In this document: positions 8,319 through 16,854 of the stretch, one piece after another | Numbering within the stretch: the first letter of the stretch is position 1 | Layout of the letters: every line of letters starts with the position of its first letter | Assembly: GCF_014651675.1 (NCBI RefSeq) | Contig: NZ_BMXI01000012.1 | Span: forward strand, 1 to 64,000 | Length of the DNA: 64,000 nt | Source: Roseibacillus persicicus | Lineage (GTDB): Bacteria; Verrucomicrobiota; Verrucomicrobiia; Verrucomicrobiales; Akkermansiaceae | Reading direction: 5' to 3' | Program-made: the position numbers and the translations under genes | Notes under the pieces: generated by a model | Databases searched by the model: none | Told to the model about the DNA's origin: nothing | The model's input: the letters and a program-made list of their open reading frames with translations, nothing else

Positions 8319-8347
8319 TTGCCCAATTTGGCAGGGAATCCCATAGT
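8319..8347 (+). promoter_or_regulatory. Candidate sigma-70-type promoter for lysA
   Basis: TTGCCC (8319-8324) and CATAGT (8342-8347) are separated by 17 bases and end 18 bases before the lysA start codon. The match is moderate, and the leader would be very short. Confidence 0.3.
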
Positions 8348-8364
8348 CCGCCCCGTCCAAGGTC

Positions 8365-9654
8365 ATGCATTACTTCTCATTTCACGATAACGCCCTTCAC
8401 GCGGAACAAGTGTCTCTCGTCGAGATTGCCGAGCAACAAGGCACTCCGACTTTCGTCTACTCAGCCAACACCATCCGCGAGCACTACAAGCGCCTCGATG
8501 ACGCCTTGGCCCCGATCGACCATGAAGTGGCCTATGCCGTTAAAGCCAATTCCAATGTGGCGGTTCTGTCCCTTCTCAATGAGATGGGAGCATCCTTCGA
8601 TATCGTATCGGGAGGTGAGCTCTACCGCGTGGTGAAAGCCGGTGGAGATCCGGCCAAATGCACCTTCGCCGGAGTCGGAAAAACCCGGGAAGAGATCGAG
8701 TATGCGCTGGAACTTGGCATCCACGCTTTCAACGTGGAGTCGGAGGCAGAACTCAACTTCATCAACAAGGTCGCCGGGGAGATGGGAAAGACCGCGCCAG
8801 TCTCCATCCGGGTCAATCCCAATGTGGACGCCAAGACCCATAAATACATTTCGACCGGCAAGTCGGAGAACAAGTTCGGCATCGACTTCGATGTGATCGC
8901 CGACGTCTTCGAGCGGGCCTCGAAGATGGAACACGTTCAGCTGAAGGGACTCCAGATGCACATCGGTTCCCAACTCACGACCGTGCAACCGTTCCGTGAT
9001 GCCGTGACCAAGGTCGCCCCGCTCGCAGCCGATTTGAAGGAAAAGTATGGTATCGAATTCTTCTCCATCGGAGGGGGAATCGGCATCATCTACGACCCCG
9101 CGCTGGAGTCCGGCAGCCCCGATTGGTGGGATGCGAACCACCCGGAGGATATGCCTCTCACCACCGAGAAGTATGCCTCGGAACTCATCCCCATCCTCAA
9201 ACCGCTGGGTCTGAAAATCCTTCTTGAGCCCGGTCGCTACATCGTGGGCAATGCCGGCGTGATGATCACCCGCTGCCTCTATGAAAAGCGCGGCAAGGCC
9301 AAGACCTTCAAAATTGTCGATGCTGGCATGAACGACTTGATTCGTCCCGCGCTTTATCAGGGCTACCACGAGATTGTTCCCCTAACCCAAGGCGGTCCGC
9401 GTAGCACGGTGAAGACCGATGTCGTGGGACCAGTCTGCGAAACCGGAGACTTCTTTTGCCAAGATCGTGAGCTCCCAGACTTCGAGGAAGGAGAGCTTCT
9501 CGCACTCATGTCCGCAGGTGCCTACGGTGCGGTGATGGGCTCGACCTACAACTCGCGCCCCCTTCCCACCGAGGTTCTCGTAGACGGCGATCAGGCAACC
9601 GTGATTCGCAAGCGCCAGACCATGGACGACATTCTGGCGCAGGAGATTTTTTAA
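8365..9654 (+). CDS. lysA: Diaminopimelate decarboxylase
   Basis: Catalyses the last step of lysine synthesis, meso-diaminopimelate to L-lysine plus CO2, with pyridoxal phosphate. At 429 residues it has normal family length. Visible signatures are the PLP lysine Lys60 in 'YAVKANSN', the TIM-barrel segment 'MHIGSQLT', the phosphate-binding glycine run 'SIGGGIGI', 'LEPGRYIVGNAGV', and the second active-site region 'GPVCETGDFF' with its conserved Cys. The protein is cytoplasmic. It appears to be transcribed alone, with a candidate promoter before it and a hairpin after it. Confidence 0.96.
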   Translation: MHYFSFHDNALHAEQVSLVEIAEQQGTPTFVYSANTIREHYKRLDDALAPIDHEVAYAVKANSNVAVLSLLNEMGASFDIVSGGELYRVVKAGGDPAKCTFAGVGKTREEIEYALELGIHAFNVESEAELNFINKVAGEMGKTAPVSIRVNPNVDAKTHKYISTGKSENKFGIDFDVIADVFERASKMEHVQLKGLQMHIGSQLTTVQPFRDAVTKVAPLAADLKEKYGIEFFSIGGGIGIIYDPALESGSPDWWDANHPEDMPLTTEKYASELIPILKPLGLKILLEPGRYIVGNAGVMITRCLYEKRGKAKTFKIVDAGMNDLIRPALYQGYHEIVPLTQGGPRSTVKTDVVGPVCETGDFFCQDRELPDFEEGELLALMSAGAYGAVMGSTYNSRPLPTEVLVDGDQATVIRKRQTMDDILAQEIF

Positions 9655-9690
9655 CCGGATATCCCGTTTATTCGAACGCTTCAGGACAAA

Positions 9691-9722
9691 GCGCTCTTCC
9701 CTGCAATTTGGGGAAAGAGCGC
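9691..9722 (+). terminator. Candidate terminator after lysA
   Basis: GCGCTCTTCCC pairs with GGGAAAGAGCGC with one bulged base. The stem lies about 40 bases after the lysA stop. It is followed by a pyrimidine-rich tract (CCTCTCTTTC) rather than a clean T run. Confidence 0.5.
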
Positions 9723-9862
9723 GCCTCTCTCTTTCATACTCGTGGCAGCCTTGAAGCCTGAACTGGCCTACCGGCAGCGCCGATTGACTTGTTTGACTGA
9801 AAGCAATCTCCGTTATTGGAAGAACCCGGGCACCCCATTCGAGAGAGCGCGAACCAGTTGAC

Positions 9863-10135
9863 TTGATTTTATTGAACCAAGATCCCTACAAAGGTCCCAA
9901 GTCACTCGCTGAGTCGACCGATGCCCGGAGAGACAGGCAAAAGAGAGCCAGAATCAAAAGTAGAGTCCTGTTCGTCGGTTCCTACATCACGGCTTTACTA
10001 GTCATAGAGCACCGTTTTTTTCTGCGAATCGGTCCTGTGAAATCTGCTGACTCACCGAGTGTTTTCGCAAGCACTTTTGTTCTCTTGCTGCTTTGGATTT
10101 TTGGTCGGATTCGAATCGGCCTTTTTCGAAGATGA
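9863..10135 (+). CDS. Possible small membrane protein
   Basis: A 90-codon frame with a TTG start lies in the 592-base gap between lysA and the sugar kinase gene. The translation has a basic N-terminal third and two hydrophobic stretches ('VLFVGSYITALLVI' and 'FVLLLLWIFG') that could be membrane helices. It has no ATG, no clear ribosome-binding site and no family I recognise. Apart from the lysA terminator, the rest of this gap shows no gene. Confidence 0.25.
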   Translation: MILLNQDPYKGPKSLAESTDARRDRQKRARIKSRVLFVGSYITALLVIEHRFFLRIGPVKSADSPSVFASTFVLLLLWIFGRIRIGLFRR

Positions 10136-10246
10136 TCGCCGCATTGAAAATCCGACACCGCCGCCGCAGGCACCGGCCCGTCAGCCCGTTCCTCGAGATT
10201 CCATCAGTTCCTTCTAACAAGGGGGTCTCGAATCACATGAGAAAGG

Positions 10247-11371
10247 CTAACTCGAAGTCTTGGCGACCTTGGCAACGTAGTTGTTCATCGCCTCTTGAGC
10301 CTTTCCTATCTCAACCGCCAACTTCAGCTGGGTTCGGGCCCGGTCCAAATTTTGCCCTTCGCGTTTGACTTTGAAATACTGGTCCCCGTTGAGGTAATCT
10401 GTTAGGAAACGCATTCCCAATTCGAGAGCTATTAATTTGCCCGAAAAGGGAAGGAGCTTCACCTCCTCATCGGTCAGAACATCGCGCGCCGACTCGAGGT
10501 AGCCTTCTACCAGCGCCTCGAAGATTGGCATTCTCATCTCAACTTTGGACAAGTCCCGCTCGTCTTCGGCAGCCGGATTAGTCGCAGTTCTTACCAGATC
10601 GCCAAAGTCGTAGAGTGAGACCCCCGGCATCACCGTATCGAGATCGATTACACACATGGCTTCATCCGAATCGACATCGAAGAGTACGTTATTAATCTTG
10701 GTATCGTTATGGGTCACGCGAATTGGCAACTTTCCATTCTCCACCATTCCGGCAATCAAGCTCATCTCCGCCGACATTCCGGCCACAAGATCCAACTCCG
10801 CCTGAACCTCGTGGACTCTGCCCGCGAGGTCCGCCTCCACTGCCTCCAGCAAGCGACGATGACGACGGGGCGTGTTGTGAAAATCCGGAATCACCTCGAC
10901 GATATCCTCGGGTGAAAGGTCACTAACCAAATCTTGAAAAGCTCCAAAGGCATGACCAGCCTGATAAGCCTGCCGGGTGTTCTCGACAACATCATAGGTC
11001 CGACACCCTTCGATATAGTTATAGCAACGCCAAATTCCTCCCCCGGGCCCTTTCACAAAACTATTGCCTCCCCGACCGGGGTAGAGATTGAGGGTGTGAC
11101 CGCCGAAGTCTTTCTTCACCCGAAGGACCTTCCAATTGATATGTCTGGTGACGCATTCCACATTGCGCATCACCACCAGCGGATCACCAAAGACCGATTC
11201 GTTGATTCGCTGCAGGATGAAGCGAATCCTTTCTCCATCTTCCTTCTCATAGCTGGCCAACCAAGTTGAATTGATAAGACCAGTTTCGACCTCCTCCGCG
11301 CCTAAGAATTCGCCCTCAATCGCAAACAGATCTGCAATCTCTCCAATTTGTTCTTCGGCCGCTTCACTCAC
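10247..11371 (-). CDS. NahK-like sugar kinase (APH/choline kinase fold)
   Basis: About 374 residues from the GTG at 11371. It resembles the phosphotransferase family containing N-acetylhexosamine 1-kinase NahK: 'INSTWLASY', 'FILQRINESVFGDP', the catalytic loop 'VTHNDTKINNVLFD' (HxDxxxxN type) and the metal-binding 'VIDLDTVMPG'. NahK phosphorylates GlcNAc or GalNAc at C1 during salvage of glycan or mucin sugars; that substrate is inferred. The frame stays open upstream to 11698, but that part overlaps the divergent methyltransferase gene and reads like non-coding sequence, so a start near 11371-11392 is preferred. No partner salvage genes are adjacent. Confidence 0.8.
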   Translation of the reverse strand: MSEAAEEQIGEIADLFAIEGEFLGAEEVETGLINSTWLASYEKEDGERIRFILQRINESVFGDPLVVMRNVECVTRHINWKVLRVKKDFGGHTLNLYPGRGGNSFVKGPGGGIWRCYNYIEGCRTYDVVENTRQAYQAGHAFGAFQDLVSDLSPEDIVEVIPDFHNTPRRHRRLLEAVEADLAGRVHEVQAELDLVAGMSAEMSLIAGMVENGKLPIRVTHNDTKINNVLFDVDSDEAMCVIDLDTVMPGVSLYDFGDLVRTATNPAAEDERDLSKVEMRMPIFEALVEGYLESARDVLTDEEVKLLPFSGKLIALELGMRFLTDYLNGDQYFKVKREGQNLDRARTQLKLAVEIGKAQEAMNNYVAKVAKTSS

Positions 11372-11508
11372 TAAAGAGAAGATTACCAACACTTTTGAAA
11401 GAATCACAACTACCAAGAGCGTCGTAAAAACGATGGTTTCGAAGGAGAGCAGGACACCAAAGGGCGTTTTCTCTCGTTTTCGGCTATTTTGGTTGCTAAG
11501 TCGGGACC

Positions 11509-12168
11509 ATGCACCTGCCAAATCGTCCATTTTCTTACCGGGAGACGCCCGAGGACTTGGCAGCTCTGCGGAGTTTACTGGAAAACCACGCAATTCCGTT
11601 TCTTGGCAAGAACCTCCCCAGCCAGCGCCACATTCTGAACCTCGCTTGCGGCCGCTCGGATGAGACTGGCCTTTTGGCCGATCTCTTTGCCGACCCATTT
11701 GGCGAAACCCAGTTCACCGGAATTGATATTCGGGCTGCGGAATTGGACGAGGCTTCCGCCAGATGGTCAGCCCAAAACCAGTCGTCCTCCAAACTGAGAG
11801 CGAACTTTCTCAACTTGGATGCCTCAAAGCTGCCACTACTGAAGGAAATTCCCAGTCCTACTCATCTGGCCTTTTTCCGGCACCAGAATTTCTGGAACGG
11901 GCCTCAACTTTGGACTTCTCTCTTCGACCACGCCTTGCACCAACTCGACCCCGAAGGCTTGCTCATCATCACCTCCTATTTCGACAAGGAACACCTTCTA
12001 GCCCTCAGTGCGATGGAATCTCTGGGGGCGCATTTGCTAACAACGGTCAGGAATCCCCAATCCCGTCCCGTGATTCAAACCGAAGGAAAGTCCGTCGATC
12101 GACATCTCGCGGTCTTTGCCCTCAATCCAAGGCCCGGGACCCAGCGCATTATCGTCCCATCCCGCTAA
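11509..12168 (+). CDS. SAM-dependent methyltransferase-like protein
   Basis: A 219-residue cytoplasmic protein with a class I methyltransferase core: motif I 'HILNLACGRSDETG' for SAM binding, 'TGIDIRAAELDEA' with the acidic ribose-binding residue, and later strands 'THLAFFRHQNFW' and 'GLLIITSYFD'. The substrate is unknown. It is divergent from the sugar kinase gene and its tail overlaps the end of ftsA by 4 bases in convergent orientation. Confidence 0.7.
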   Translation: MHLPNRPFSYRETPEDLAALRSLLENHAIPFLGKNLPSQRHILNLACGRSDETGLLADLFADPFGETQFTGIDIRAAELDEASARWSAQNQSSSKLRANFLNLDASKLPLLKEIPSPTHLAFFRHQNFWNGPQLWTSLFDHALHQLDPEGLLIITSYFDKEHLLALSAMESLGAHLLTTVRNPQSRPVIQTEGKSVDRHLAVFALNPRPGTQRIIVPSR

Positions 12169-13379
12169 CGGTGTCCGAACGGAAGAAGAGCTTTGAAGAA
12201 AGTCCCAAGTCCACCCCCCTTTTCCGGACGTTCTTCGTCAAGAATCTGGGCATAGCGAATCAAACCTAGTGCGGTGGAATACTGCGGGTCCTTGAAGTAA
12301 GCGTGAACTCCACTGACCTCGGGACGCTCGGGACGATAGACAGGAAGACCAAAGACCTCGCAGGCAAGCTCACCGATTCCATTCATCAGGCTGGTTCCTC
12401 CTGTTAGAAAGACTCCCGTCCCCACATTCTCTTTCCATCCTTCGGGCAGCTTGCCTCGAACAATCTCGAAGGTTTCTTCCAAACGCCACCGCGCCACATC
12501 GTTGAGTTCCTGCCGTTGGACTTCCACATCGGGGAAACCTTTGTCGTCCGTGACCTTCACTGTGCCGACAGACTTGGCCGGATCGCCCGAGACATCGGCC
12601 TCGGTCACCTTGAGTTTTTCCGACTTGGAAAGTGGCACATGAGTGACCAGGTGAATGTCATTTGTGATGTGATCTCCACCCACCGGAACACAGCCCGAGG
12701 CAGCAATCGCACCATCGATATAGAGAATATAATCCGTCGTTCCGCCCCCGATATCAATAACCATCGCGCCCGCTTCCTTGCGGGCTTTGGTTAGAGCAAT
12801 TTGAGCCGAAGCCACTGGAGCAAAGACCACGTCATCGACATCTAGCGGTGTCTCGCGAACACATTTGATGGAATTTTGAATTCGGGTCTCCATCCCGTGC
12901 ACGATGTGGAAGTCAGCCTCCAAGGTCCGGCCAATCAGCCCCACGGGACTATTCGCATGCTGTTGCCCATCAAGGCTAAAATGACGAACAAGATTATGGA
13001 GGTAAACATGCTCCACAGGCAGCTGCATGTCGGCGGCAATCTCTTTGACCTCCTCGACGTGCTCCAATGAAACTTCCTTCTCGTTATCGGGCAAACGAAA
13101 CGTTCCCACGTTGTTCACGCCCTGAATGTGGCTACCGGTCACCGCGAGGAAAACGCTGTTGATTTCGACATCACTGGCATCTTCAGCCTCTAGCAGAGCG
13201 GACTTCACGCAAGCCTTGACCTGCAGGAAATCTGCGATTTCCCCTTTGCGCACTCCAGCCGAACGGCCTTCGCCTACTCCTAGAATCTTGACGGAGCCAT
13301 CCGGCTTCACCTCCGCCACGACCATACAGGTCTTGGTGGTTCCAATTTCCAATCCAACGTGAATACGGGTCTTTGCCAT
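12165..13379 (-). CDS. ftsA: Cell division protein FtsA
   Basis: An actin-like ATPase that tethers FtsZ to the membrane and recruits later division proteins. The 404 residues carry the actin-fold motifs: phosphate 1 'HVGLEIGTTKTCMVV', the SHS2/1C region 'VFLAVTGSHIQGV', phosphate 2 'AMVIDIGGGTTDYILY', and the adenosine segment 'GVFLTGGTSLMNGI'. A C-terminal amphipathic helix is plausible in the final residues 'GTFFKALLPFGHR'. ftsQ ends four bases upstream (13384), so the two are co-transcribed. Unlike many dcw clusters, ftsZ does not follow; a convergent methyltransferase gene does. Confidence 0.95.
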   Translation of the reverse strand: MAKTRIHVGLEIGTTKTCMVVAEVKPDGSVKILGVGEGRSAGVRKGEIADFLQVKACVKSALLEAEDASDVEINSVFLAVTGSHIQGVNNVGTFRLPDNEKEVSLEHVEEVKEIAADMQLPVEHVYLHNLVRHFSLDGQQHANSPVGLIGRTLEADFHIVHGMETRIQNSIKCVRETPLDVDDVVFAPVASAQIALTKARKEAGAMVIDIGGGTTDYILYIDGAIAASGCVPVGGDHITNDIHLVTHVPLSKSEKLKVTEADVSGDPAKSVGTVKVTDDKGFPDVEVQRQELNDVARWRLEETFEIVRGKLPEGWKENVGTGVFLTGGTSLMNGIGELACEVFGLPVYRPERPEVSGVHAYFKDPQYSTALGLIRYAQILDEERPEKGGGLGTFFKALLPFGHR

Positions 13380-13383
13380 GTCT

Positions 13384-14355
13384 TTAACTGCGGGTCAAAA
13401 TTGCTTCCAAACTGCTCTCCAGAGGTGAGCCCGGTGCTTCGAGATTCCCCCCCGCATGCGCAAAAACAACCGGAATGTTGCGCTCAGGAATCAGGTTCAC
13501 CCGCTCCACTCCCCGGGAAGTTTTGCGAGCGTGGTCGAGAATGAGAAGGAGGTCCTCCAATTGACGTTCATGTTCATAGAGCCCGAAGGTCACTACTGTT
13601 CCCGTGTGGGTTTTCGCCATCAACGAAAAGTCATTGCGCAACCCAATGGCGGGAAGACTCCAGCCCGCTTCTGCAAGATAGCGCTTGGAAAGCTTGACCA
13701 ACTCCAGCGCGCGCAGGAACTCGCGGCCTTTCACCTTCTGACCCGAAACAAAATCATCTTTTCCGCGATCACCCGTGGTGATTACTGGCAGGTCGTTGAC
13801 AACCTCCATCATCGCGCGGGAGGGCTGGAAGCAGTAGCCGTCGGCATCCACCAGCATTCCGTGATCGTAGTTTCGCCCAATAATACGCTGGCGGGGAGAC
13901 TCCACCCAAGCCACCGGTTCGCGTTCCTCCACCCGGATGCGGAGAACGTCAGGCAGGCGGCGGGTGGCGCGCACTCTTTTAACTTCCGGCAACGCGGCCA
14001 ACTGATTTTCCACTTCGCCCAATTGAAAGGCGAAGATGCTTGCGCGGGGATCCAAACCGGTCACCTCCGCCAAACGGGCATGGTCGACCAGGCGGGGCAT
14101 TTCTTCCCCCTCCCATTGCCAGAGCTCAACTCTTTTGAGCGCAAACTCTTCGCTATCCAGAAAGACCTTCTGCAGGGTGGACTTCCCGATCACCACTCCT
14201 ACCCCCAGAACAGCGAGAAAGACCAGCCATTTGGCAGCCCGCCAAGTGCCGGCCTTGGTGCGACACCACATCACCCGACCGCTGGACGCGCGCAAGTTGA
14301 CTGTCCTCGGCCCGGAGGCTTGCTTTCTAACTTTGCTGGTTCGTTTGCGTGACAT
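13384..14355 (-). CDS. ftsQ: Cell division protein FtsQ/DivIB
   Basis: A bitopic divisome protein of 323 residues. It has a basic cytoplasmic N terminus of about 42 residues, one transmembrane helix ('WLVFLAVLGVGVVIGK'), and a periplasmic POTRA domain ('FALKRVELW', 'EVTGLDPRASIFAFQ', 'RVRATRRLPDVLRIRVEERE') followed by the FtsQ beta domain. It links early and late division proteins and scaffolds FtsL/FtsB in other bacteria. It lies between ddl (7-base gap) and ftsA (4-base gap), the usual dcw order. Confidence 0.92.
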   Translation of the reverse strand: MSRKRTSKVRKQASGPRTVNLRASSGRVMWCRTKAGTWRAAKWLVFLAVLGVGVVIGKSTLQKVFLDSEEFALKRVELWQWEGEEMPRLVDHARLAEVTGLDPRASIFAFQLGEVENQLAALPEVKRVRATRRLPDVLRIRVEEREPVAWVESPRQRIIGRNYDHGMLVDADGYCFQPSRAMMEVVNDLPVITTGDRGKDDFVSGQKVKGREFLRALELVKLSKRYLAEAGWSLPAIGLRNDFSLMAKTHTGTVVTFGLYEHERQLEDLLLILDHARKTSRGVERVNLIPERNIPVVFAHAGGNLEAPGSPLESSLEAILTRS

Positions 14356-14362
14356 GGATGGC

Positions 14363-15295
14363 TCAGGCTTTCACCCCACGCTGTTGCCAGGATAACTCCG
14401 AGATGCGACGGCACAGGCCACCGAAAGAATAGCCCGCAGCCTTTGCGCCCATAGGCAAAAGGCTGCTCGCGGTCATTCCAGGAATAGTATTGGCTTCCAA
14501 AACGTAAGGATTACCTAAGTAATTTAACAGAACATCTACCCGCGAGTAAACTCCAATTCCTAACGATTCGTGCGCTTTCAAAGCCGCTGCCTGAACAATC
14601 GCTGTCTCTTCGGGCGAAATCTCGGCTGGGCAGATATAGTTGCTGGCGTTCTTTTGCCCACTCAACCAAGTGTATTTGGTCGCAAAGTCGTAACTTCCTC
14701 CATCCGGCGGGATGATCTCGACGACGGGAAGAGCCACGCCATCCAGGACCCCGACCGTCAACTCTCGTCCCTCCACAAACTCCTCAATTAGCAAATCATC
14801 ACAAAATTTCGCGCCCCGCTCGATTGCCGGAAGAGCCTCCGCCTGCTCCTTCACAATCTCAATCCCAACGCTGCTGCCTTCCCGAGGGGGCTTCACTACG
14901 AAGGGCACCGGGATTGAGGGTAATTTCGCCCCTCCGGAAACATCCAGAATTTCGGAACGAGGAGTTGGCACCTCCTTCTCGAGGAAAACCGCTTTGCTCA
15001 GGGCCTTGTCAAAGGCAATCCGGCTGTCTTCCACCCCCGCTCCCGTGTAGGGCACGCCCAGACTTTCCAAATAGGCCTGCAGTTCGCCGTCTTCGCCGAA
15101 AGTCCCGTGGATGACGTTGAATACCAGTCCAGTGTTTTCAGGCAAAGCGGGAGTAGTATCAGTCACATCCACCCCGACTGCGGTGAGCCCTTCCTCCTGC
15201 AAAGCTTGTAAGACGGCTTTGCCAGAAGCCAAGGAGACTTCCCGTTCGGAACCTGGTCCGCCCATCAAAACCGCAATCAAAATCGACTCATCCAT
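14363..15295 (-). CDS. ddl: D-alanine-D-alanine ligase
   Basis: Makes the D-Ala-D-Ala dipeptide for peptidoglycan precursors, using ATP. The 310 residues from the ATG at 15295 (a TTG at 15307 is also in frame) show the ATP-grasp layout: 'LMGGPGSEREVSLASG' near the N terminus, 'VFNVIHGTFGEDG', 'PFVVKPPREGSSVGI', 'LIEEFVEGRELTVGV' and 'VLEANTIPGMTASSLLP' with metal-binding residues. It is cytoplasmic and the first gene of the ddl-ftsQ-ftsA run. Confidence 0.95.
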   Translation of the reverse strand: MDESILIAVLMGGPGSEREVSLASGKAVLQALQEEGLTAVGVDVTDTTPALPENTGLVFNVIHGTFGEDGELQAYLESLGVPYTGAGVEDSRIAFDKALSKAVFLEKEVPTPRSEILDVSGGAKLPSIPVPFVVKPPREGSSVGIEIVKEQAEALPAIERGAKFCDDLLIEEFVEGRELTVGVLDGVALPVVEIIPPDGGSYDFATKYTWLSGQKNASNYICPAEISPEETAIVQAAALKAHESLGIGVYSRVDVLLNYLGNPYVLEANTIPGMTASSLLPMGAKAAGYSFGGLCRRISELSWQQRGVKA

Positions 15296-15387
15296 AACGC
15301 GGCGCAATTCTCCCCCGACCTTGCGCCAAGTCGAGTCCTAAGGGGTTCTTAATTTGTTCACCGTGAAGCACAAGCCTCCTCTGTTCC

Positions 15388-16818
15388 TCACGCCAGAATG
15401 TCCTCAACGACTTTCGCCGGCTCGACCCCCGACAACTTAAAGTCCAGTCCTTGAAACTTGTAGGTGTAACGCGCATCATCGATCCCGCAAAGACGCAGCA
15501 TGGTGGCATGCAAATCGTGGACGCTCACCGGATTCTCCGCGACTCCGTAGCCAAGCTCATCTGTAGCACCGTAGCTCATCCCACTCTTCACTCCTCCACC
15601 CGCCAATACGATGGAGAATGCGTTGATGTGATGGTCACGCCCGCTGCCCTGCCCCATCGGAGTCCGACCAAACTCTCCTCCCCAAATCACCAAAGTGTCC
15701 TCAAGCATGCCTCGCTCTTTGAGGTCTTTGATGAGTGCTGCCGAAGCTTGATCGCTGGATTTGGCCGATACCTTCATCTGCTTTTCGATTCCCCCATGGT
15801 GGTCCCAACCACGGTGATAGAGCTGAACAAAGCGCACTCCCCGCTCGAGCATGCGACGCGCCAGGAGGCAGTTCGAAGCGAAAGAGCCATCCCCGGGCTG
15901 CTCGAGACCATACATGTCGAGAGTCGATTGCGACTCGCCGCTCATATCCGTGAGTTCAGGAACTGAACTTTGCATCCGAAAGGCCATCTCGTATTGAGAG
16001 ATGCGGGTATCAATTTCCGGATCAACTCGCGATGAGCGCAGATGCTGGTTGAGCTTTTGAATCTCATCAATCAGCTGTCGCTGGGTCGATTGGCAGACCC
16101 CTTCCGGATTCCCCACAAAGTGAACGGCATTCCCTTTCGACTGGAACTGGATTCCCTGAAACTTGCTAGGCAAAAATCCCGAGGACCATTGCCGGGAGGA
16201 AATGGGCTGAGCCGAATTGCCTTGTCCCGGGTGAGAGACCAAGACCACGTAACCCGGCAATTCTTCCGTCTCCGCCCCCAGGCCATAGAGCATCCAGGAT
16301 CCCATGGAAGGACGCCCCTTCACAATCGAACCTGTGTTGAAAAATGCGTGAGCTGGATCGTGATTGATCTGCTCGGTCTTCATCGAGTTGATGATGCAAA
16401 GATCATCCGCCACCCCTGCGAGATGCGGAAACAAATCGGAGATCCAAAGACCGGATTGTCCGTGTTGGGAAAAGCCCGCAACAGCTCCCCGGGCCGTCAA
16501 CTTTTTCCCCTGTAACTGCGCCAACTGCTGACCGGCGGTGAAAGACTCGGGAAAGGGCTGCCCATCGAGTTTAGTGAGCTCGGGTTTGTGGTCAAAGGTC
16601 TCCAGATGCGAAGGACCTCCCGCCATACAGAGGTGAATCACTCGCTTCGCCTTTGGCGCATAGTGGAGAACATTGTCATAGGTTCCCGGCCAAGGCGTTT
16701 GAGAGGCGTTTGTGCGCGCCACAAGCGAAGCCAACGCCATTCCTCCGATACCTGCGAATGAACGGTCGAGAAAGGTCCGGCGATTGATTGAAAGAGCGTG
16801 TTCTGGGGTAAACAACAT
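15388..16818 (-). CDS. DUF1501 family protein, Tat-exported
   Basis: A 476-residue protein of the DUF1501 family, which is abundant in Planctomycetota and Verrucomicrobiota and has a sulfatase/alkaline phosphatase-like fold. The N terminus has a twin-arginine signal ('NRRTFLDRSFAGIGGMAL'). Typical motifs are 'AKRVIHLCMAGGPSHLETFDHKP', 'GLWISDLFPHLA', 'LVIWGGEFGRTP' and 'GRDHHINAFS'. The biochemical role is unsettled; partnership with the PSCyt1/DUF1549/DUF1553 protein is conserved, and here that gene lies 36 bases upstream on the same strand. Periplasmic or membrane-bound location is expected. Confidence 0.9.
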   Translation of the reverse strand: MLFTPEHALSINRRTFLDRSFAGIGGMALASLVARTNASQTPWPGTYDNVLHYAPKAKRVIHLCMAGGPSHLETFDHKPELTKLDGQPFPESFTAGQQLAQLQGKKLTARGAVAGFSQHGQSGLWISDLFPHLAGVADDLCIINSMKTEQINHDPAHAFFNTGSIVKGRPSMGSWMLYGLGAETEELPGYVVLVSHPGQGNSAQPISSRQWSSGFLPSKFQGIQFQSKGNAVHFVGNPEGVCQSTQRQLIDEIQKLNQHLRSSRVDPEIDTRISQYEMAFRMQSSVPELTDMSGESQSTLDMYGLEQPGDGSFASNCLLARRMLERGVRFVQLYHRGWDHHGGIEKQMKVSAKSSDQASAALIKDLKERGMLEDTLVIWGGEFGRTPMGQGSGRDHHINAFSIVLAGGGVKSGMSYGATDELGYGVAENPVSVHDLHATMLRLCGIDDARYTYKFQGLDFKLSGVEPAKVVEDILA

Positions 16819-16854
16819 AAGATAAAAAGATTCGGGTTCTGAAATACTAGAAAT

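Noticed and set aside
8461-9369. Long minus-strand open frame opposite lysA
   Set aside because: lysA is certain on the other strand; the antisense translation has no family features.
11372-11698. N-terminal extension of the sugar kinase with a hydrophobic stretch
   Set aside because: It overlaps the divergent methyltransferase start and does not resemble the kinase family; the membrane-like stretch is probably chance.
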